64,000 bases of DNA from Gordonia tangerina (lineage in GTDB: Bacteria > Actinomycetota > Actinomycetes > Mycobacteriales > Mycobacteriaceae), in NCBI RefSeq assembly GCF_021556435.1, contig NZ_JAKGCU010000024.1, positions 1 through 64,000 of the forward strand. Reading direction: 5' to 3'. A model generated the notes under the pieces. That model did no database searches. It was not told the DNA's origin and worked only from the letters and a program-made list of their open reading frames with translations. This document shows positions 1 through 7,119 of this stretch, piece by piece (the stretch's first letter is position 1; each line of letters begins with the position of its first letter). The position numbers and the translations under genes are program-made.

Positions 1-1
1 C

Positions 2-139
2 CTGTCAACCCACGCCTGGTGACTTCCGCGTGTTCTCCGCTGCGCTCCGCCCACGCGCTGCGACCAATCCGGCAACCCGCACTCGCTGCGCTCGCAACCG
101 AATTGGCCTCCGGCCCACCAGGCTCTCCGGGGTTGACAG
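2..139 (+). ncRNA. candidate structured leader element
   Basis: Nested inverted repeats close this stretch: CTGTCAACCC (2-11) pairs with GGGTTGACAG (130-139), GCCTGGTG (14-21) with CACCAGGC (116-123), and CCAATCCGG (64-72) with CCGAATTGG (98-106, one mismatch). The result is a long multi-stem fold ending about 70 bases before the start codon at 211. It has the same design as the folded elements at 1754 and 3234, although the primary sequence is different. It could be a cis-acting RNA leader or a small mobile palindromic repeat. Function is inferred only. Confidence 0.4.
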
Positions 140-210
140 CCCACCCCCGCCGGTCCCCCAGGTCTACGACGTCCGCCACACCTGGGCGGACCCGAACAAG
201 GGAGCACCCC

Positions 211-465
211 ATGGCCTGGACCTTCACCAACATCACCGTCAGCCGCCACACCCGCGAAGTCGTCCGAGCAATCTCCGTCCTCCAAGCAGGCAACCCCGAC
301 CTCGTCCCCCTCCACCACGTCCACAACATGGTCGACCTCACCGACCACCAATGGACACTCGCCCTCGCCGAACTCGACGCCGCCGGCTACGCCGCCTTCC
401 TCACCGACGACCACCACCAAGACTGCGTCCACCTCTCCTGCACACCCCGCTACAGCGACAGCTGA
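211..465 (+). CDS. small hypothetical protein, winged-helix-like
   Basis: This is an 84-residue protein with no family I recognise. The ATG at 211 is preceded by a purine-rich AAGGGAG ribosome site, which is why I chose it over the upstream in-frame start at 19. The order of segments (VVRAISVLQAG, LHHVHNMV, QWTLALAELDAAGYAAF) suggests three helices followed by a short hairpin, as in small winged-helix DNA-binding proteins. The C-terminus is His-rich and ends in a short polar tail. It stands alone behind the folded element at 2-139 and is followed by about 230 bases without a gene. The winged-helix reading is a weak inference. Confidence 0.6.
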   Translation: MAWTFTNITVSRHTREVVRAISVLQAGNPDLVPLHHVHNMVDLTDHQWTLALAELDAAGYAAFLTDDHHQDCVHLSCTPRYSDS

Positions 466-554
466 ACCACCACCCGCCGTGCCCACACGCCAGGGGTACG
501 GCGGGCCAACACCCACGACACCCTCTCTCAACCTGCCCATGCGCCACCGAGTCG

Positions 555-580
555 GTACAGCAGTACGGCAGTACAGCAGT
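555..580. repeat. short direct repeat before the TIR-like gene
   Basis: GTACAGCAGT occurs at 555-564 and again at 571-580, a 16-base period, in the intergenic stretch 466-699. A small hairpin (CCAGCC/GGCTGG) follows near 600. This may be an operator for the gene at 700. Nothing else was seen in this gap. Confidence 0.35.
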
Positions 581-699
581 GCGGCGGAAGGGAAGGCCAG
601 CCAGTCGGGCTGGCACAGGGTCGAGCGGCTACGCAGCACCGCGACAGATCAGAGCGGGGTGCTTTACGGGACTATCGGCGCGCAACAGATTACGCTGCA

Positions 700-1596
700 T
701 TGATGACCACGCCCTCTGACGATGTGACGCCGATCGAGGTTTTCGTTGCATCGCCCATCGGTTCACCAAATACGCCTGGATATACCCAGGCCAAGAAGGT
801 GCTCAAGTTCATCGTCAAGAAGGCACTCACTGAGCCGGAGTGGACGGTCACTCGAGCAGATGATGATCAGGCACCGGACTCGATAACACAAAAGGTCGTA
901 GGCCGCATAATCCGTGCCGACTTGGTGGTTGTCGACATTACCGACCATAACCCAAATGTCTTCTACGAGTTGGCTATTGCGCACTGCTTTAAGAGGCCGG
1001 TGGTTATAATTGCCGCGCAAGGAACGACATCACCTTTCGACGTCGTTGACCAGACGAGAATCGACTACGACCTCACCGATCCTGAATCCGTAGACACCGC
1101 ACAGGCCCGATTGCTAACCGCAGCGAAACTCGCGCTCGAGAAACCCGACTCCCTGGTCACACCTTTGTCTACATATGAAGCTGTCACAGCCACAGCTGAG
1201 CGACTGGAAACAGGAGATTCGTCGGAGTTTGCAGATGTACTGGGAACTCTCTCGGATCGAATAGGACGTATGGAGACTCTGCTAGAGCTCTACGTAAAAC
1301 CGCAACCTAGAAGTCGAACAACCCGTACAAAGGTGCCGGTGCGCCTCGTGGGAGCGGCCGGTTCGGATATAAGGACCCCTTTGGTCGACGCAGCAGATGC
1401 GGTAACTCGCGTTCAAGGTATCCACGACCCCAGCAGAAGGCTCGATATTCTATTGCCTATCCGCGCAGGCCTCGACCAGCTAGTTGCCGGTGACGAAGCT
1501 TCCAGGGAAGTACTGGACATGGTCAAATTAAGGGTCGAAAATGAGCTCGAAACGGCTGGGGAAGAATTGAGGGAGAAGAACGAGGGCGTGCAGTAG
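700..1596 (+). CDS. TIR-like / nucleotide-binding domain protein, possible defence effector
   Basis: The protein has 298 residues. Residues about 10-135 resemble the TIR-like/nucleoside-deoxyribosyltransferase-like fold. It opens with VFVASPIGSPN, and near residues 74-105 carries ADLVVVDITDHNPNVFYELA, the D-x-T-x-x-NPNVFYELA signature of predicted nucleotide-binding TIR-like proteins. The Glu in YELA is the position usually catalytic in NAD- or nucleoside-cleaving members. The C-terminal half (about 140-298) is helical, with a basic stretch (RSRTTRTK) and no known domain. Codon use is more A/T-rich than neighbouring genes, which fits separate acquisition. The start could be either of two adjacent ATGs (700 or 703). 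A role in phage defence or abortive infection is an inference from the fold only. Confidence 0.6.
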   Translation: MMTTPSDDVTPIEVFVASPIGSPNTPGYTQAKKVLKFIVKKALTEPEWTVTRADDDQAPDSITQKVVGRIIRADLVVVDITDHNPNVFYELAIAHCFKRPVVIIAAQGTTSPFDVVDQTRIDYDLTDPESVDTAQARLLTAAKLALEKPDSLVTPLSTYEAVTATAERLETGDSSEFADVLGTLSDRIGRMETLLELYVKPQPRSRTTRTKVPVRLVGAAGSDIRTPLVDAADAVTRVQGIHDPSRRLDILLPIRAGLDQLVAGDEASREVLDMVKLRVENELETAGEELREKNEGVQ

Positions 1597-1753
1597 CCCT
1601 AACTAGTGCTGCCGCGACACCGAGCCCTACCGAACCTGCGTCGCTCCCGCACAATCACCTTCACCGTGGAGTGCGTCTGGTGTGCTCACGCCGACCAGAG
1701 CCGGTGACGTCGATCTGCTGGTTGCGGTGACTGTCGGCTCCCGCCGCCATGAC

Positions 1754-1980
1754 TGCCGGCCGAAGGCCGGCACCTAATCGGAAGCGGCTAGCGCCGCACA
1801 GAGCTTTCTCGGGCTGCTTTGCTGACCCCCACCAGTCTCTTACCTCTGGTCGGCACGCCGCAAGGGCCGCGAAAAACTCCCCCGCCCTTCGGGTTTCAGG
1901 CCTACGGCCCGGATGACTTTTTCGCTGTGAACACCCTTGCACCGACCTCCCGCCGGCAAGCGATGGCAGGTGTCAAGCAA
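1754..1980 (+). ncRNA. candidate structured RNA leader, copy 1
   Basis: The element starts with a tri-loop hairpin (TGCCGGCC/GGCCGGCA, 1754-1772). A conserved core follows at 1836-1980 that is nearly identical to 3308-3455. In the core, nested arms pair across a centre: GGTCGG with CCGACC, GCAAGGG with CCCTTGC, and GAAAAA with TTTTTC. Two small hairpins sit at the tip (GCCC-TTC-GGGT and GGCC-TAC-GGCC). The loop of the second hairpin differs between copies while its stem is kept. It lies just before the DUF4192 start at 2023, so a 5' leader RNA is the simplest reading. Confidence 0.5.
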
Positions 1981-2022
1981 AGCACCGGCCCGCCGAGGCC
2001 GACACCCAGAGAGGGACCTGCC

Positions 2023-2964
2023 ATGCAGCGCATCATCACCAACGCCGACCTCATCGCCGCACTCCCCGGCCTGCTCGGATTCGTACCCGCCGAATCGATC
2101 ATGGTCATCGGCACCACCGGCAACAAGATCGACATGACAGCCCGTCACGACATCGCCGACACCGACGACATCGCCGACTACCTCGCCGACGTGTTGCACA
2201 CCCACCACGTGCCCACCGCCATCGTCATTGCCATCACCGAGGACAACGACATCGCAGACGCAGCGGTCCACACCATCAGCGATGCCCTCCTGCGCCACGG
2301 CATCGAAACCAACAGCCGCCTCGTGGTCGCACGCTGCGACCAGCCCGCCACCTACCGCGACCTGATCACCGGAGACACCGGCATCAGCAGCGACTACCGC
2401 GACAGCCCCGCCAGCCTCAACCGCGTGATCGACGGCCAACCCATCGCCCACAACCGCGACAGCATGCGCGCCAGCCTGGCCACCACCGACCCCATCGACA
2501 CCCACGGTGTGCAGATCTACCCCGAACAAGCCGCCAAGGCCATCGTCTCCGCGATGGTGCACTGGCCCACCGACGTCCCGCGTGAACTGTCCGCGCAGGT
2601 CGCCGTCATGATCGGCGATCACCTCGTCTACCGCGACGCGTTGCTGCGCACCGCCGCCTACGACCCGCGCACCGCCGCTGCAGTGTTCACCGAACTCGCC
2701 CGGCCACTACGCGGCCGCGACCGCGCCAACACCCTCACCCTCGCCGCCGCCTGCCACTACCTCAACGGCAACGGCGCCATGGCCGGCATCATTTTCGACC
2801 ACATCAGCGAGACCACCGAACTGCCCACCCTGGCGCAACTGCTGGACCGGGCACTACGCGCCGGAATCCGACCCCACCAGTTGCGCGAGGCCGTCATCCC
2901 CGACGCCGACACCGTCGACGAGCTGTTCGGCGGACACTTCCCCACCCCCGAGGACTTCGCCTAA
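2023..2964 (+). CDS. DUF4192 family protein
   Basis: This 313-residue protein matches the DUF4192 family of actinobacteria. It opens with the typical 'ADLIAALPGLLGFVPAESIMVIG' type of N-terminus, then an alternating beta/alpha region with IVIAITEDND, and ends in a helical region with acidic residues (residues about 200-313). The ATG at 2023 has GAGAGGGAC in front. The longer frame from 1819 would run through the structured leader and is rejected. The biochemical function of the family is unknown to me. These proteins are common on actinobacterial chromosomes and plasmids. The gene is monocistronic, with a strong terminator hairpin at 2979-3008. Confidence 0.85.
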   Translation: MQRIITNADLIAALPGLLGFVPAESIMVIGTTGNKIDMTARHDIADTDDIADYLADVLHTHHVPTAIVIAITEDNDIADAAVHTISDALLRHGIETNSRLVVARCDQPATYRDLITGDTGISSDYRDSPASLNRVIDGQPIAHNRDSMRASLATTDPIDTHGVQIYPEQAAKAIVSAMVHWPTDVPRELSAQVAVMIGDHLVYRDALLRTAAYDPRTAAAVFTELARPLRGRDRANTLTLAAACHYLNGNGAMAGIIFDHISETTELPTLAQLLDRALRAGIRPHQLREAVIPDADTVDELFGGHFPTPEDFA

Positions 2965-2978
2965 ACCCCAGCGGGGCC

Positions 2979-3008
2979 GGAGGCTCAGATCAAAGGATCT
3001 GAGCCTCC
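2979..3008. terminator. perfect 13-bp hairpin terminator
   Basis: GGAGGCTCAGATC (2979-2991) and its exact complement (2996-3008) enclose a 4-base AAAG loop. It directly follows the DUF4192 stop codon and could terminate transcription from either side. There is no long T tract, as is usual for high-GC terminators. Confidence 0.75.
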
Positions 3009-3145
3009 ACCCCCGGTGGCATCGCATCCCGCCACCACAGGTCCACACCCGAGGCGACGTCGCGAGGCCGGCCCTCGACAACCGCACGCACCTCCGACGG
3101 CAACGGCACCCACCGATCAGCCACAGCACGCTCCACAGAAGACAT
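2990..3145 (-). CDS. possible 51-residue hypothetical protein
   Basis: The minus-strand frame from the ATG at 3145 reads like protein (an ERAVADRWVPLPSEVRAVVEG segment, then Trp- and Asp-rich sequence) and has G/C-biased third positions. The last codons and the stop fall inside the terminator hairpin at 2979-3008, which weakens the case. There is no clear ribosome site, and GTG starts slightly upstream are also possible. No family is recognised. Confidence 0.3.
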   Translation of the reverse strand: MSSVERAVADRWVPLPSEVRAVVEGRPRDVASGVDLWWRDAMPPGVEAQIL

Positions 3146-3233
3146 ACCCACAACGGTAACCGCCGGCAGCCCAACCGAACGGCTACGCCGTACAGACCTG
3201 TCGCCGAGCTGACGCCCGGCCCACCGACAAGGA

Positions 3234-3455
3234 CCGGCCCCAGGGCCGGACTCGACCCATCTGTGCGACCCAGCCGCACAGGCAGGGGGTTTGTTGCCCC
3301 CTTCCATTCTCTTACCTCTGGTCGGCACGGCGACAAGGGCCACGAAAAACTCATCCACCCTTCGGGTTTCAGGCCTGCGGCCCGGATGACTTTTTCGCTG
3401 TGAACACCCTTGCACCGACCTCCCGCCGGCAACGAGATGGCAGGTGTCAAACAAA
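3234..3455 (+). ncRNA. candidate structured RNA leader, copy 2
   Basis: This is the second copy of the element at 1754-1980: a hairpin CCGGCCC-CA-GGGCCGG (3234-3249), then the conserved core at 3308-3455. All nested stems are kept: GGTCGG/CCGACC, CAAGGG/CCCTTG and GAAAAA/TTTTTC, with tip hairpins ACCC-TTC-GGGT and GGCC-TGC-GGCC. It ends 25 bases before the ATG at 3481. Differences from copy 1 fall mostly in loops and linkers. Confidence 0.5.
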
Positions 3456-3480
3456 CCAGACCACCGCACAGGAGGACCCC

Positions 3481-3633
3481 ATGGCCCGACCCAGCCGCAA
3501 CGGCACCCAGCGTGACGTGTTCACCCGCGCCAGCCGCGCACACCAGAACCCTCACACCATCCGCGCCGCCAAGCGCCACGCCAACCGCCAGGACCGCGCC
3601 ACCGCCCGCCGCGAGATCACCGACCAGCTCTGA
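3481..3633 (+). CDS. small basic hypothetical protein
   Basis: This is a 50-residue, strongly basic protein (many Arg and His; SRAHQNPHTIRAAKRHANRQ). An excellent ribosome site, AGGAGG, sits at the right distance before the ATG at 3481. It follows structured leader copy 2 and is 27 bases from the next gene, so the two are probably co-transcribed. The Arg/Ala-rich helix could bind nucleic acid, but no family is recognised. Confidence 0.65.
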   Translation: MARPSRNGTQRDVFTRASRAHQNPHTIRAAKRHANRQDRATARREITDQL

Positions 3634-3660
3634 ACCACACCACCTCGAAAGGAACCGATC

Positions 3661-3978
3661 ATGACCACCGCCACGTACCGCCGCCTCGACGACCTGGCCA
3701 CCCCCGCACCAGGCGCCCACTACATCGAGAGCGGCGTCAAGGTCTACCTGATGCGTGACCCCGAAGGTCTCGACCGCTGGGTCATCGACCCCAGCACCAT
3801 CGACGGCCACGCCCTCGACGCGATCAACGACGACATGCCCATCAACGAAGAATGCTGCTGCGAGGACGAACTCAACTGCGACCGCGCGCTGTCGCGGATG
3901 GCCGCAGCGTTCCTGCCCACCGGTGAACAGGTGATGTTCATGCTCGCCGACGCCCTCGGCTACACCATCACCCGCTGA
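3661..3978 (+). CDS. hypothetical protein with Cys cluster
   Basis: The protein has 105 residues and starts at an ATG preceded by GAAAGGA. An acidic middle part contains the cluster EECCCEDELNC (residues about 61-72), which could hold a metal or form disulphides. The ends are ordinary soluble sequence with no signal peptide. It is the second gene of the pair with 3481 and is followed by a strong terminator at 3987-4022. I do not recognise the family. Confidence 0.65.
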   Translation: MTTATYRRLDDLATPAPGAHYIESGVKVYLMRDPEGLDRWVIDPSTIDGHALDAINDDMPINEECCCEDELNCDRALSRMAAAFLPTGEQVMFMLADALGYTITR

Positions 3979-3986
3979 GCCGCCCC

Positions 3987-4022
3987 CAAAGGTGGGGTCA
4001 CCCATCGGTGGCCCCACCTTTG
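3987..4022. terminator. long hairpin terminator
   Basis: CAAAGGTGGGG (3987-3997) pairs with CCCCACCTTTG (4012-4022), and an inner CACC-CATC-GGTG stem continues the helix. A pyrimidine run (CTCCCTCTTCTCT) follows. It separates the gene at 3661 from the next one. Confidence 0.75.
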
Positions 4023-4050
4023 CTCCCTCTTCTCTGTGAAAGGACTCGCC

Positions 4051-4449
4051 ATGACCAGCAGCAACCATTCAGACCAAGCCGTGACCGTCGACCTGTCCGA
4101 CGGCCGCGCCGGCATCATCGTGGGATACGTCGACGCCGGCCCCGGCCTACCGGCCACCGGAACACGTGTCGCAGCACTGCTCGATGGAGCCATCCCCGCC
4201 GACCCCACATTCGTCCTCGTCTCCGTGCGCTGGCCCACCCACACCACCATCGTCAACATCCACACCCTCAAGACCGACACGCACGACGCTGCCGACACCA
4301 CCACCTGGTACCTCGCGGCCCTCGACGCCACCCCCACCGGATACGCAATCGCCCCCGGCCACACCACAACAGAACTCACCGCCGGTGTCCCCGACCTCCC
4401 CGGTATCACCGCCGCCCGCACCGTCGCCGTGCGCGAGCGGGCCTGCTGA
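4051..4449 (+). CDS. hypothetical protein
   Basis: The protein has 132 residues. The ATG at 4051 has AAAGGA eight bases upstream and is preferred to the ATG at 4036. The sequence is Thr/Ala/Asp-rich and predicted mostly beta (VDLSDGRAGIIVGYVDAGPG, FVLVSVRWPTHTTIVNIHTL), as in a small barrel or OB-like fold. There is no signal peptide, no membrane segment and no recognised family. About 320 bases of lower-GC, gene-free DNA follow, holding the promoter at 4691. Confidence 0.6.
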   Translation: MTSSNHSDQAVTVDLSDGRAGIIVGYVDAGPGLPATGTRVAALLDGAIPADPTFVLVSVRWPTHTTIVNIHTLKTDTHDAADTTTWYLAALDATPTGYAIAPGHTTTELTAGVPDLPGITAARTVAVRERAC

Positions 4450-4690
4450 TCCCGCAAACCCGGTCACCATCGCCGTTTCCTGCACCCGCCGATTCTCACT
4501 GACGTACCCACACATTCTGTCAATCCACTCCACCCGAAACACCGGCACGCGCTGCACATCGCACAGCTCCGTTCCACTTATTTCGCACCGCTTTTCGACC
4601 TCCGTTAAATGGACAGAATGCCCCGGGTACGAATGGGCGGCACATAACAGGAAATGGCACACCAGCAGGCACAACAATTCGTTAAAACAG

Positions 4691-4719
4691 TTGCCGCACA
4701 ACACTATTCGAGGTAGAAT
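4691..4719 (+). promoter_or_regulatory. predicted housekeeping promoter for nrdH
   Basis: TTGCCG (4691-4696) and TAGAAT (4714-4719) are spaced by exactly 17 bases, close to the sigma-70/SigA consensus. The predicted start near 4726 gives a leader of about 44 bases before the ATG at 4770. The surrounding 4450-4769 stretch has no gene and is A/T-richer than the rest. Confidence 0.6.
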
Positions 4720-4769
4720 CAAGGAACAGCGTAAATCCTCGCGACACCACGAATGAATGGATACGACAA

Positions 4770-5015
4770 ATGAGCGAGAACACAGCGATCACCGTCTACA
4801 CCAAGCCGGCATGCGTGCAATGCCACGCCACCTACAAAGCTCTCGACAAGCAGGGCCTGGACTACCAGGTGATCGACATCAGCGTCGACGAGTCCGCCCG
4901 CGACTACGTGATGAGCCTGGGATATCTGCAAGCGCCCGTCGTGGTCGCCGGCGACGAGCACTGGTCGGGTTTCCGCCCCGACCGCATCAAGTCCCTGACC
5001 ACCACCGCAGCCTGA
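4770..5015 (+). CDS. nrdH: NrdH-type glutaredoxin-like redoxin
   Basis: This 81-residue protein has the thioredoxin fold of NrdH redoxins: ITVYTKPACVQCHATYKALD places the redox-active CVQC motif at residues about 15-18. A YQVIDISVDESARDYV segment and the cis-Pro loop APVVVAGDEHWSGFRPDRI follow. NrdH normally passes electrons from thioredoxin reductase to class Ib ribonucleotide reductase (NrdEF) in the cytosol. No nrdI/E/F is nearby, so a plasmid copy may support dNTP supply during transfer or replication (inference). The promoter at 4691 serves it, and the next gene starts 11 bases after its stop. Confidence 0.88.
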   Translation: MSENTAITVYTKPACVQCHATYKALDKQGLDYQVIDISVDESARDYVMSLGYLQAPVVVAGDEHWSGFRPDRIKSLTTTAA

Positions 5016-5026
5016 AAGGACCCACC

Positions 5027-5191
5027 ATGAGCATCGACTACAGCCAACGCGCCGCCCGCTACTGGGACCAGTCCGATCGGGCTTACACCGACGGAGATCC
5101 GCGGCTCGGTGACGAACTCGCCGACCTGGCCGCCCAGCGCGAGGCATGGGCACACGAAGACCACACGGGCATCACAGCCCTAGCACACTGA
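5027..5191 (+). CDS. small hypothetical protein
   Basis: This is a 54-residue acidic soluble protein (YSQRAARYWDQSDRAYTDGDPRLGDELADLAAQREAW), mostly helical. The ATG at 5027 is preceded by GAAAGGA and lies 11 bases after nrdH, so it is in the same operon. No known family. Confidence 0.65.
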   Translation: MSIDYSQRAARYWDQSDRAYTDGDPRLGDELADLAAQREAWAHEDHTGITALAH

Positions 5192-5213
5192 CCACAGAAC
5201 AGGAGTGAGGACG

Positions 5214-5903
5214 GTGACCGTCATGGTGGACACACCCCGCAACACCGAACAACCCGACACCACCGAACCGGTGCCGGGCGCCTCGACGATCGAACCGCTG
5301 CCCGAACTCGAAACCATCACCACCAGCGACGATCCCACCCGCTACGGAACCCTCGACGCCACCGAAGACCTCGACGCCGCGCTCGAGCTCGAACTGGCCT
5401 TCCTCGCCTGCCTGCTCTACGCACCACCGGCCATGTCCCACGCCGTCATCACCGCACTCATCGGCGCCCGCACCAACACCACCGCGGAGCCGGATGTACT
5501 GCCGGCCGACACCACCCTGTTCCTCGGCCCCGCCAACCGACTCATCTTCGACACCGCCGTCGAACTCATCGACCAAGGCACACCGGCCACCCCGCAACTG
5601 GTACAGGCCCGACTCACCGACCAGGGCCAGCACCGCCGCACCAAAGGCGCCATGCTCGACATTGTCGCGCCCGCACAACCACGCCCCACCGTCGCCGGCG
5701 GCGCCGACCTCCCCCACCTCGCCGCAGCCCTCGTCGACGCCTGGTACCGCCGCGGCTACCTCGCCCTGATCACCCGCATGCACCACCACACCACCAGCCG
5801 CCCCGTCGACGAACTCGCCGGCCACTGGGCAGCCCTCACCGACCACCAGCAAACAGCCGAACGCCGCCGCCTGGCCGTGCGCGACCACCTCGCCCGCATC
5901 TGA
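5214..5903 (+). CDS. DnaB-like helicase N-terminal domain protein
   Basis: The protein has about 229 residues. Residues about 60-200 resemble the N-terminal domain of replicative helicase DnaB: LELAFLACLLYAPPAMSHAVI, then LFLGPANRLIFDTAVELIDQGTPATPQLVQARL, the usual 'F....NR.IFD....L...G....P.LV...L' pattern. The ATPase half of DnaB is absent. The first 50 residues are acidic and probably disordered. Three starts are in frame (GTG 5205, GTG 5214, ATG 5223). AGGAG at about 5201 best fits 5214. A stand-alone N domain could recruit or interfere with host DnaB or primase during plasmid replication (inference). Confidence 0.65.
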   Translation: MTVMVDTPRNTEQPDTTEPVPGASTIEPLPELETITTSDDPTRYGTLDATEDLDAALELELAFLACLLYAPPAMSHAVITALIGARTNTTAEPDVLPADTTLFLGPANRLIFDTAVELIDQGTPATPQLVQARLTDQGQHRRTKGAMLDIVAPAQPRPTVAGGADLPHLAAALVDAWYRRGYLALITRMHHHTTSRPVDELAGHWAALTDHQQTAERRRLAVRDHLARI

Positions 5904-5927
5904 CCCCCCTTCGAGAGGAGACCCACG

Positions 5928-6122
5928 ATGTCTGACCCCGCTGGCACACTCACCGACCACCAGGCCGAAGACCTCGCCGCCGACCTCCGCGACCACGGAC
6001 ACACCTGGGCAGTGATCGCCGAGGCGGTCAACCTCACCCCTTACGCCGCCCAACAAGCCGCCCACCGAGCCGACCAACGCGCCGCAGACCGCGCAGCCCG
6101 TCAGCAGATCGCCCTGTTCTAA
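5928..6122 (+). CDS. small helical protein with C-terminal clamp-binding-like motif
   Basis: The protein has 64 residues, with GAGAGGAGA before the ATG. It contains an HTH-like pair of helices (HTWAVIAEAVNLTPYAAQQAAHRA), an Ala/Arg-rich helix, and ends exactly in QQIALF. That terminal motif resembles the Q-x-x-L-F beta sliding-clamp-binding motif, so an interaction with DnaN is possible. It is the last but one gene of the nrdH-DnaB-N series, 25 bases after the previous stop. Confidence 0.6.
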   Translation: MSDPAGTLTDHQAEDLAADLRDHGHTWAVIAEAVNLTPYAAQQAAHRADQRAADRAARQQIALF

Positions 6123-6157
6123 CTCGACTCACAACCCAAAGAGGAGCCGTATAGCCC

Positions 6158-6370
6158 ATGAGCGACGCACAACGACAATCAGGAAACGAACTCGACACCA
6201 GGAGACTTGGTCGCAACCTGGCTGGGGGGATGTTCCTCCTCGGCCTACTTCCGGCTATTGCCATTGTGATTACCGGTTGGTCCGGTCCCCTCGTCTATCT
6301 CTTCTTCGCGGCGTGGCTCCTCGGTGTCACTGTGCCCGCGACTGTGCTGTGGTTGGGTCGTCGACGGTGA
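6158..6370 (+). CDS. small membrane protein
   Basis: This 70-residue protein has two predicted membrane helices (about residues 22-41, GGMFLLGLLPAIAIVITGW, and 44-66) and a basic end RRR. AAAGAGGAG precedes the ATG. It closes the left-hand gene series and is followed by a strong terminator at 6401-6444. Family and function are unknown. Confidence 0.65.
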   Translation: MSDAQRQSGNELDTRRLGRNLAGGMFLLGLLPAIAIVITGWSGPLVYLFFAAWLLGVTVPATVLWLGRRR

Positions 6371-6400
6371 ACTAAGGGTGAGCCGAGCGCTCAGACAGCA

Positions 6401-6444
6401 GCGCCCCGCAATGGACCGGTCGGGGGTTGGTCCATGCGGGGCGC
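6401..6444. terminator. strong 16-bp hairpin terminator
   Basis: GCGCCCCGCAATGGACC (6401-6417) pairs with 6429-6444, with a single bulged A. TTCTCG follows. It ends the plus-strand series and also insulates the minus-strand gene whose stop is at 6530. Confidence 0.75.
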
Positions 6445-6529
6445 TTCTCGTGTCTATCGACGACACCGGGGTGGCTGTTACGTCCACGGTGCGTCCGCGA
6501 TGCGCTCACCACACCGCGGCGGGCATCCA

Positions 6530-6901
6530 TCACTGCTCTGGTGTGAGGAGGTGGTGGATGCGTTGGCGGGTGACGCCGAGGATGGCGGCGACGTCGCCGA
6601 AGCTGCCGGCGATTCCGGTGTCGAGGAGTCCTTGGGCGACCTCGCGGCGCATCATCTGGGCGTGCGCTTGGGCGCGGGCGGCTTCTTTGTCGGCGACGTC
6701 GACGCGGTCGAGGAGTTCGCTGATGCCGGCGGGCCACTGGATGGTCGGGGTGTGCGAACCGAATGTCGTGTCGAGGAAGCCGGGGATTGACCGCAGCCGC
6801 ATCGGCGGTGATTCGCTGCGTCCCTCATCCCACACCAGCACCCACCGATCCCGCGCGGGCACATGCACCGCACGTACCGTGTCGGGCGACGAGGTGGGCA
6901 T
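6530..6901 (-). CDS. HTH-domain protein, candidate regulator of the helicase operon
   Basis: The protein has 123 residues from the ATG at 6901, preceded by GAGTGAGGAAG; the longer frame to 7006 lacks such a site. The last 30 residues form a helix-turn-helix: VAQGLLDTGIAGSFGDVAAILGVTRQRIHHLL. The middle has a helical, possibly coiled segment (ELLDRVDVADKEAARAQAHAQMM), and the N-terminal part is a beta-rich domain with VRAVHVPARDRWVLVWDEG. It is transcribed away from the giant helicase gene. A palindrome overlaps the helicase promoter at 7079-7095, so this protein is an obvious candidate repressor (inference). Confidence 0.7.
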   Translation of the reverse strand: MPTSSPDTVRAVHVPARDRWVLVWDEGRSESPPMRLRSIPGFLDTTFGSHTPTIQWPAGISELLDRVDVADKEAARAQAHAQMMRREVAQGLLDTGIAGSFGDVAAILGVTRQRIHHLLTPEQ

Positions 6902-7078
6902 CTTCCTCACTCTATTCGCGGTGTCACCAACCCATTGACGGCTACCGCTTCCACACGGCAAAACAGCCCGACGACGCGCGGCCCGCACCACAGATAGGAT
7001 GATCACCGCCCGCCGCTAATCACAGCAAAGTCGCAGCTCAGAACCTTTTTTACGATCTGCCCGCAGCATCGTCTAACT

Positions 7079-7119
7079 GTCAATAGGCTATTGACGGTAG
7101 CGGGTTGCGTCTTTACACT
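7079..7119 (+). promoter_or_regulatory. operator-promoter of the helicase operon
   Basis: GTCAATAGGCTATTGAC (7079-7095) is a perfect palindrome around one base. Its right half contains the -35 box TTGACG (7091-7096). TACACT (7114-7119) follows 17 bases later as the -10 box. A repressor bound to the palindrome would block the promoter. A smaller inverted repeat, GGTTC-GGT-GAACC, lies at 7171-7183 in the leader. Nothing else is visible in 6902-7255. Confidence 0.6.

Noticed and set aside
1840..2622. Long minus-strand frame opposite the DUF4192 gene
   Set aside because: It is a low-complexity G/V-rich shadow with no ribosome site; the plus-strand gene explains the codon bias.
1836..3455. Direct repeats as ends of a composite transposon
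   Set aside because: The repeats fold into leader-like structures and each stops just before a start codon; no transposase gene lies between them.
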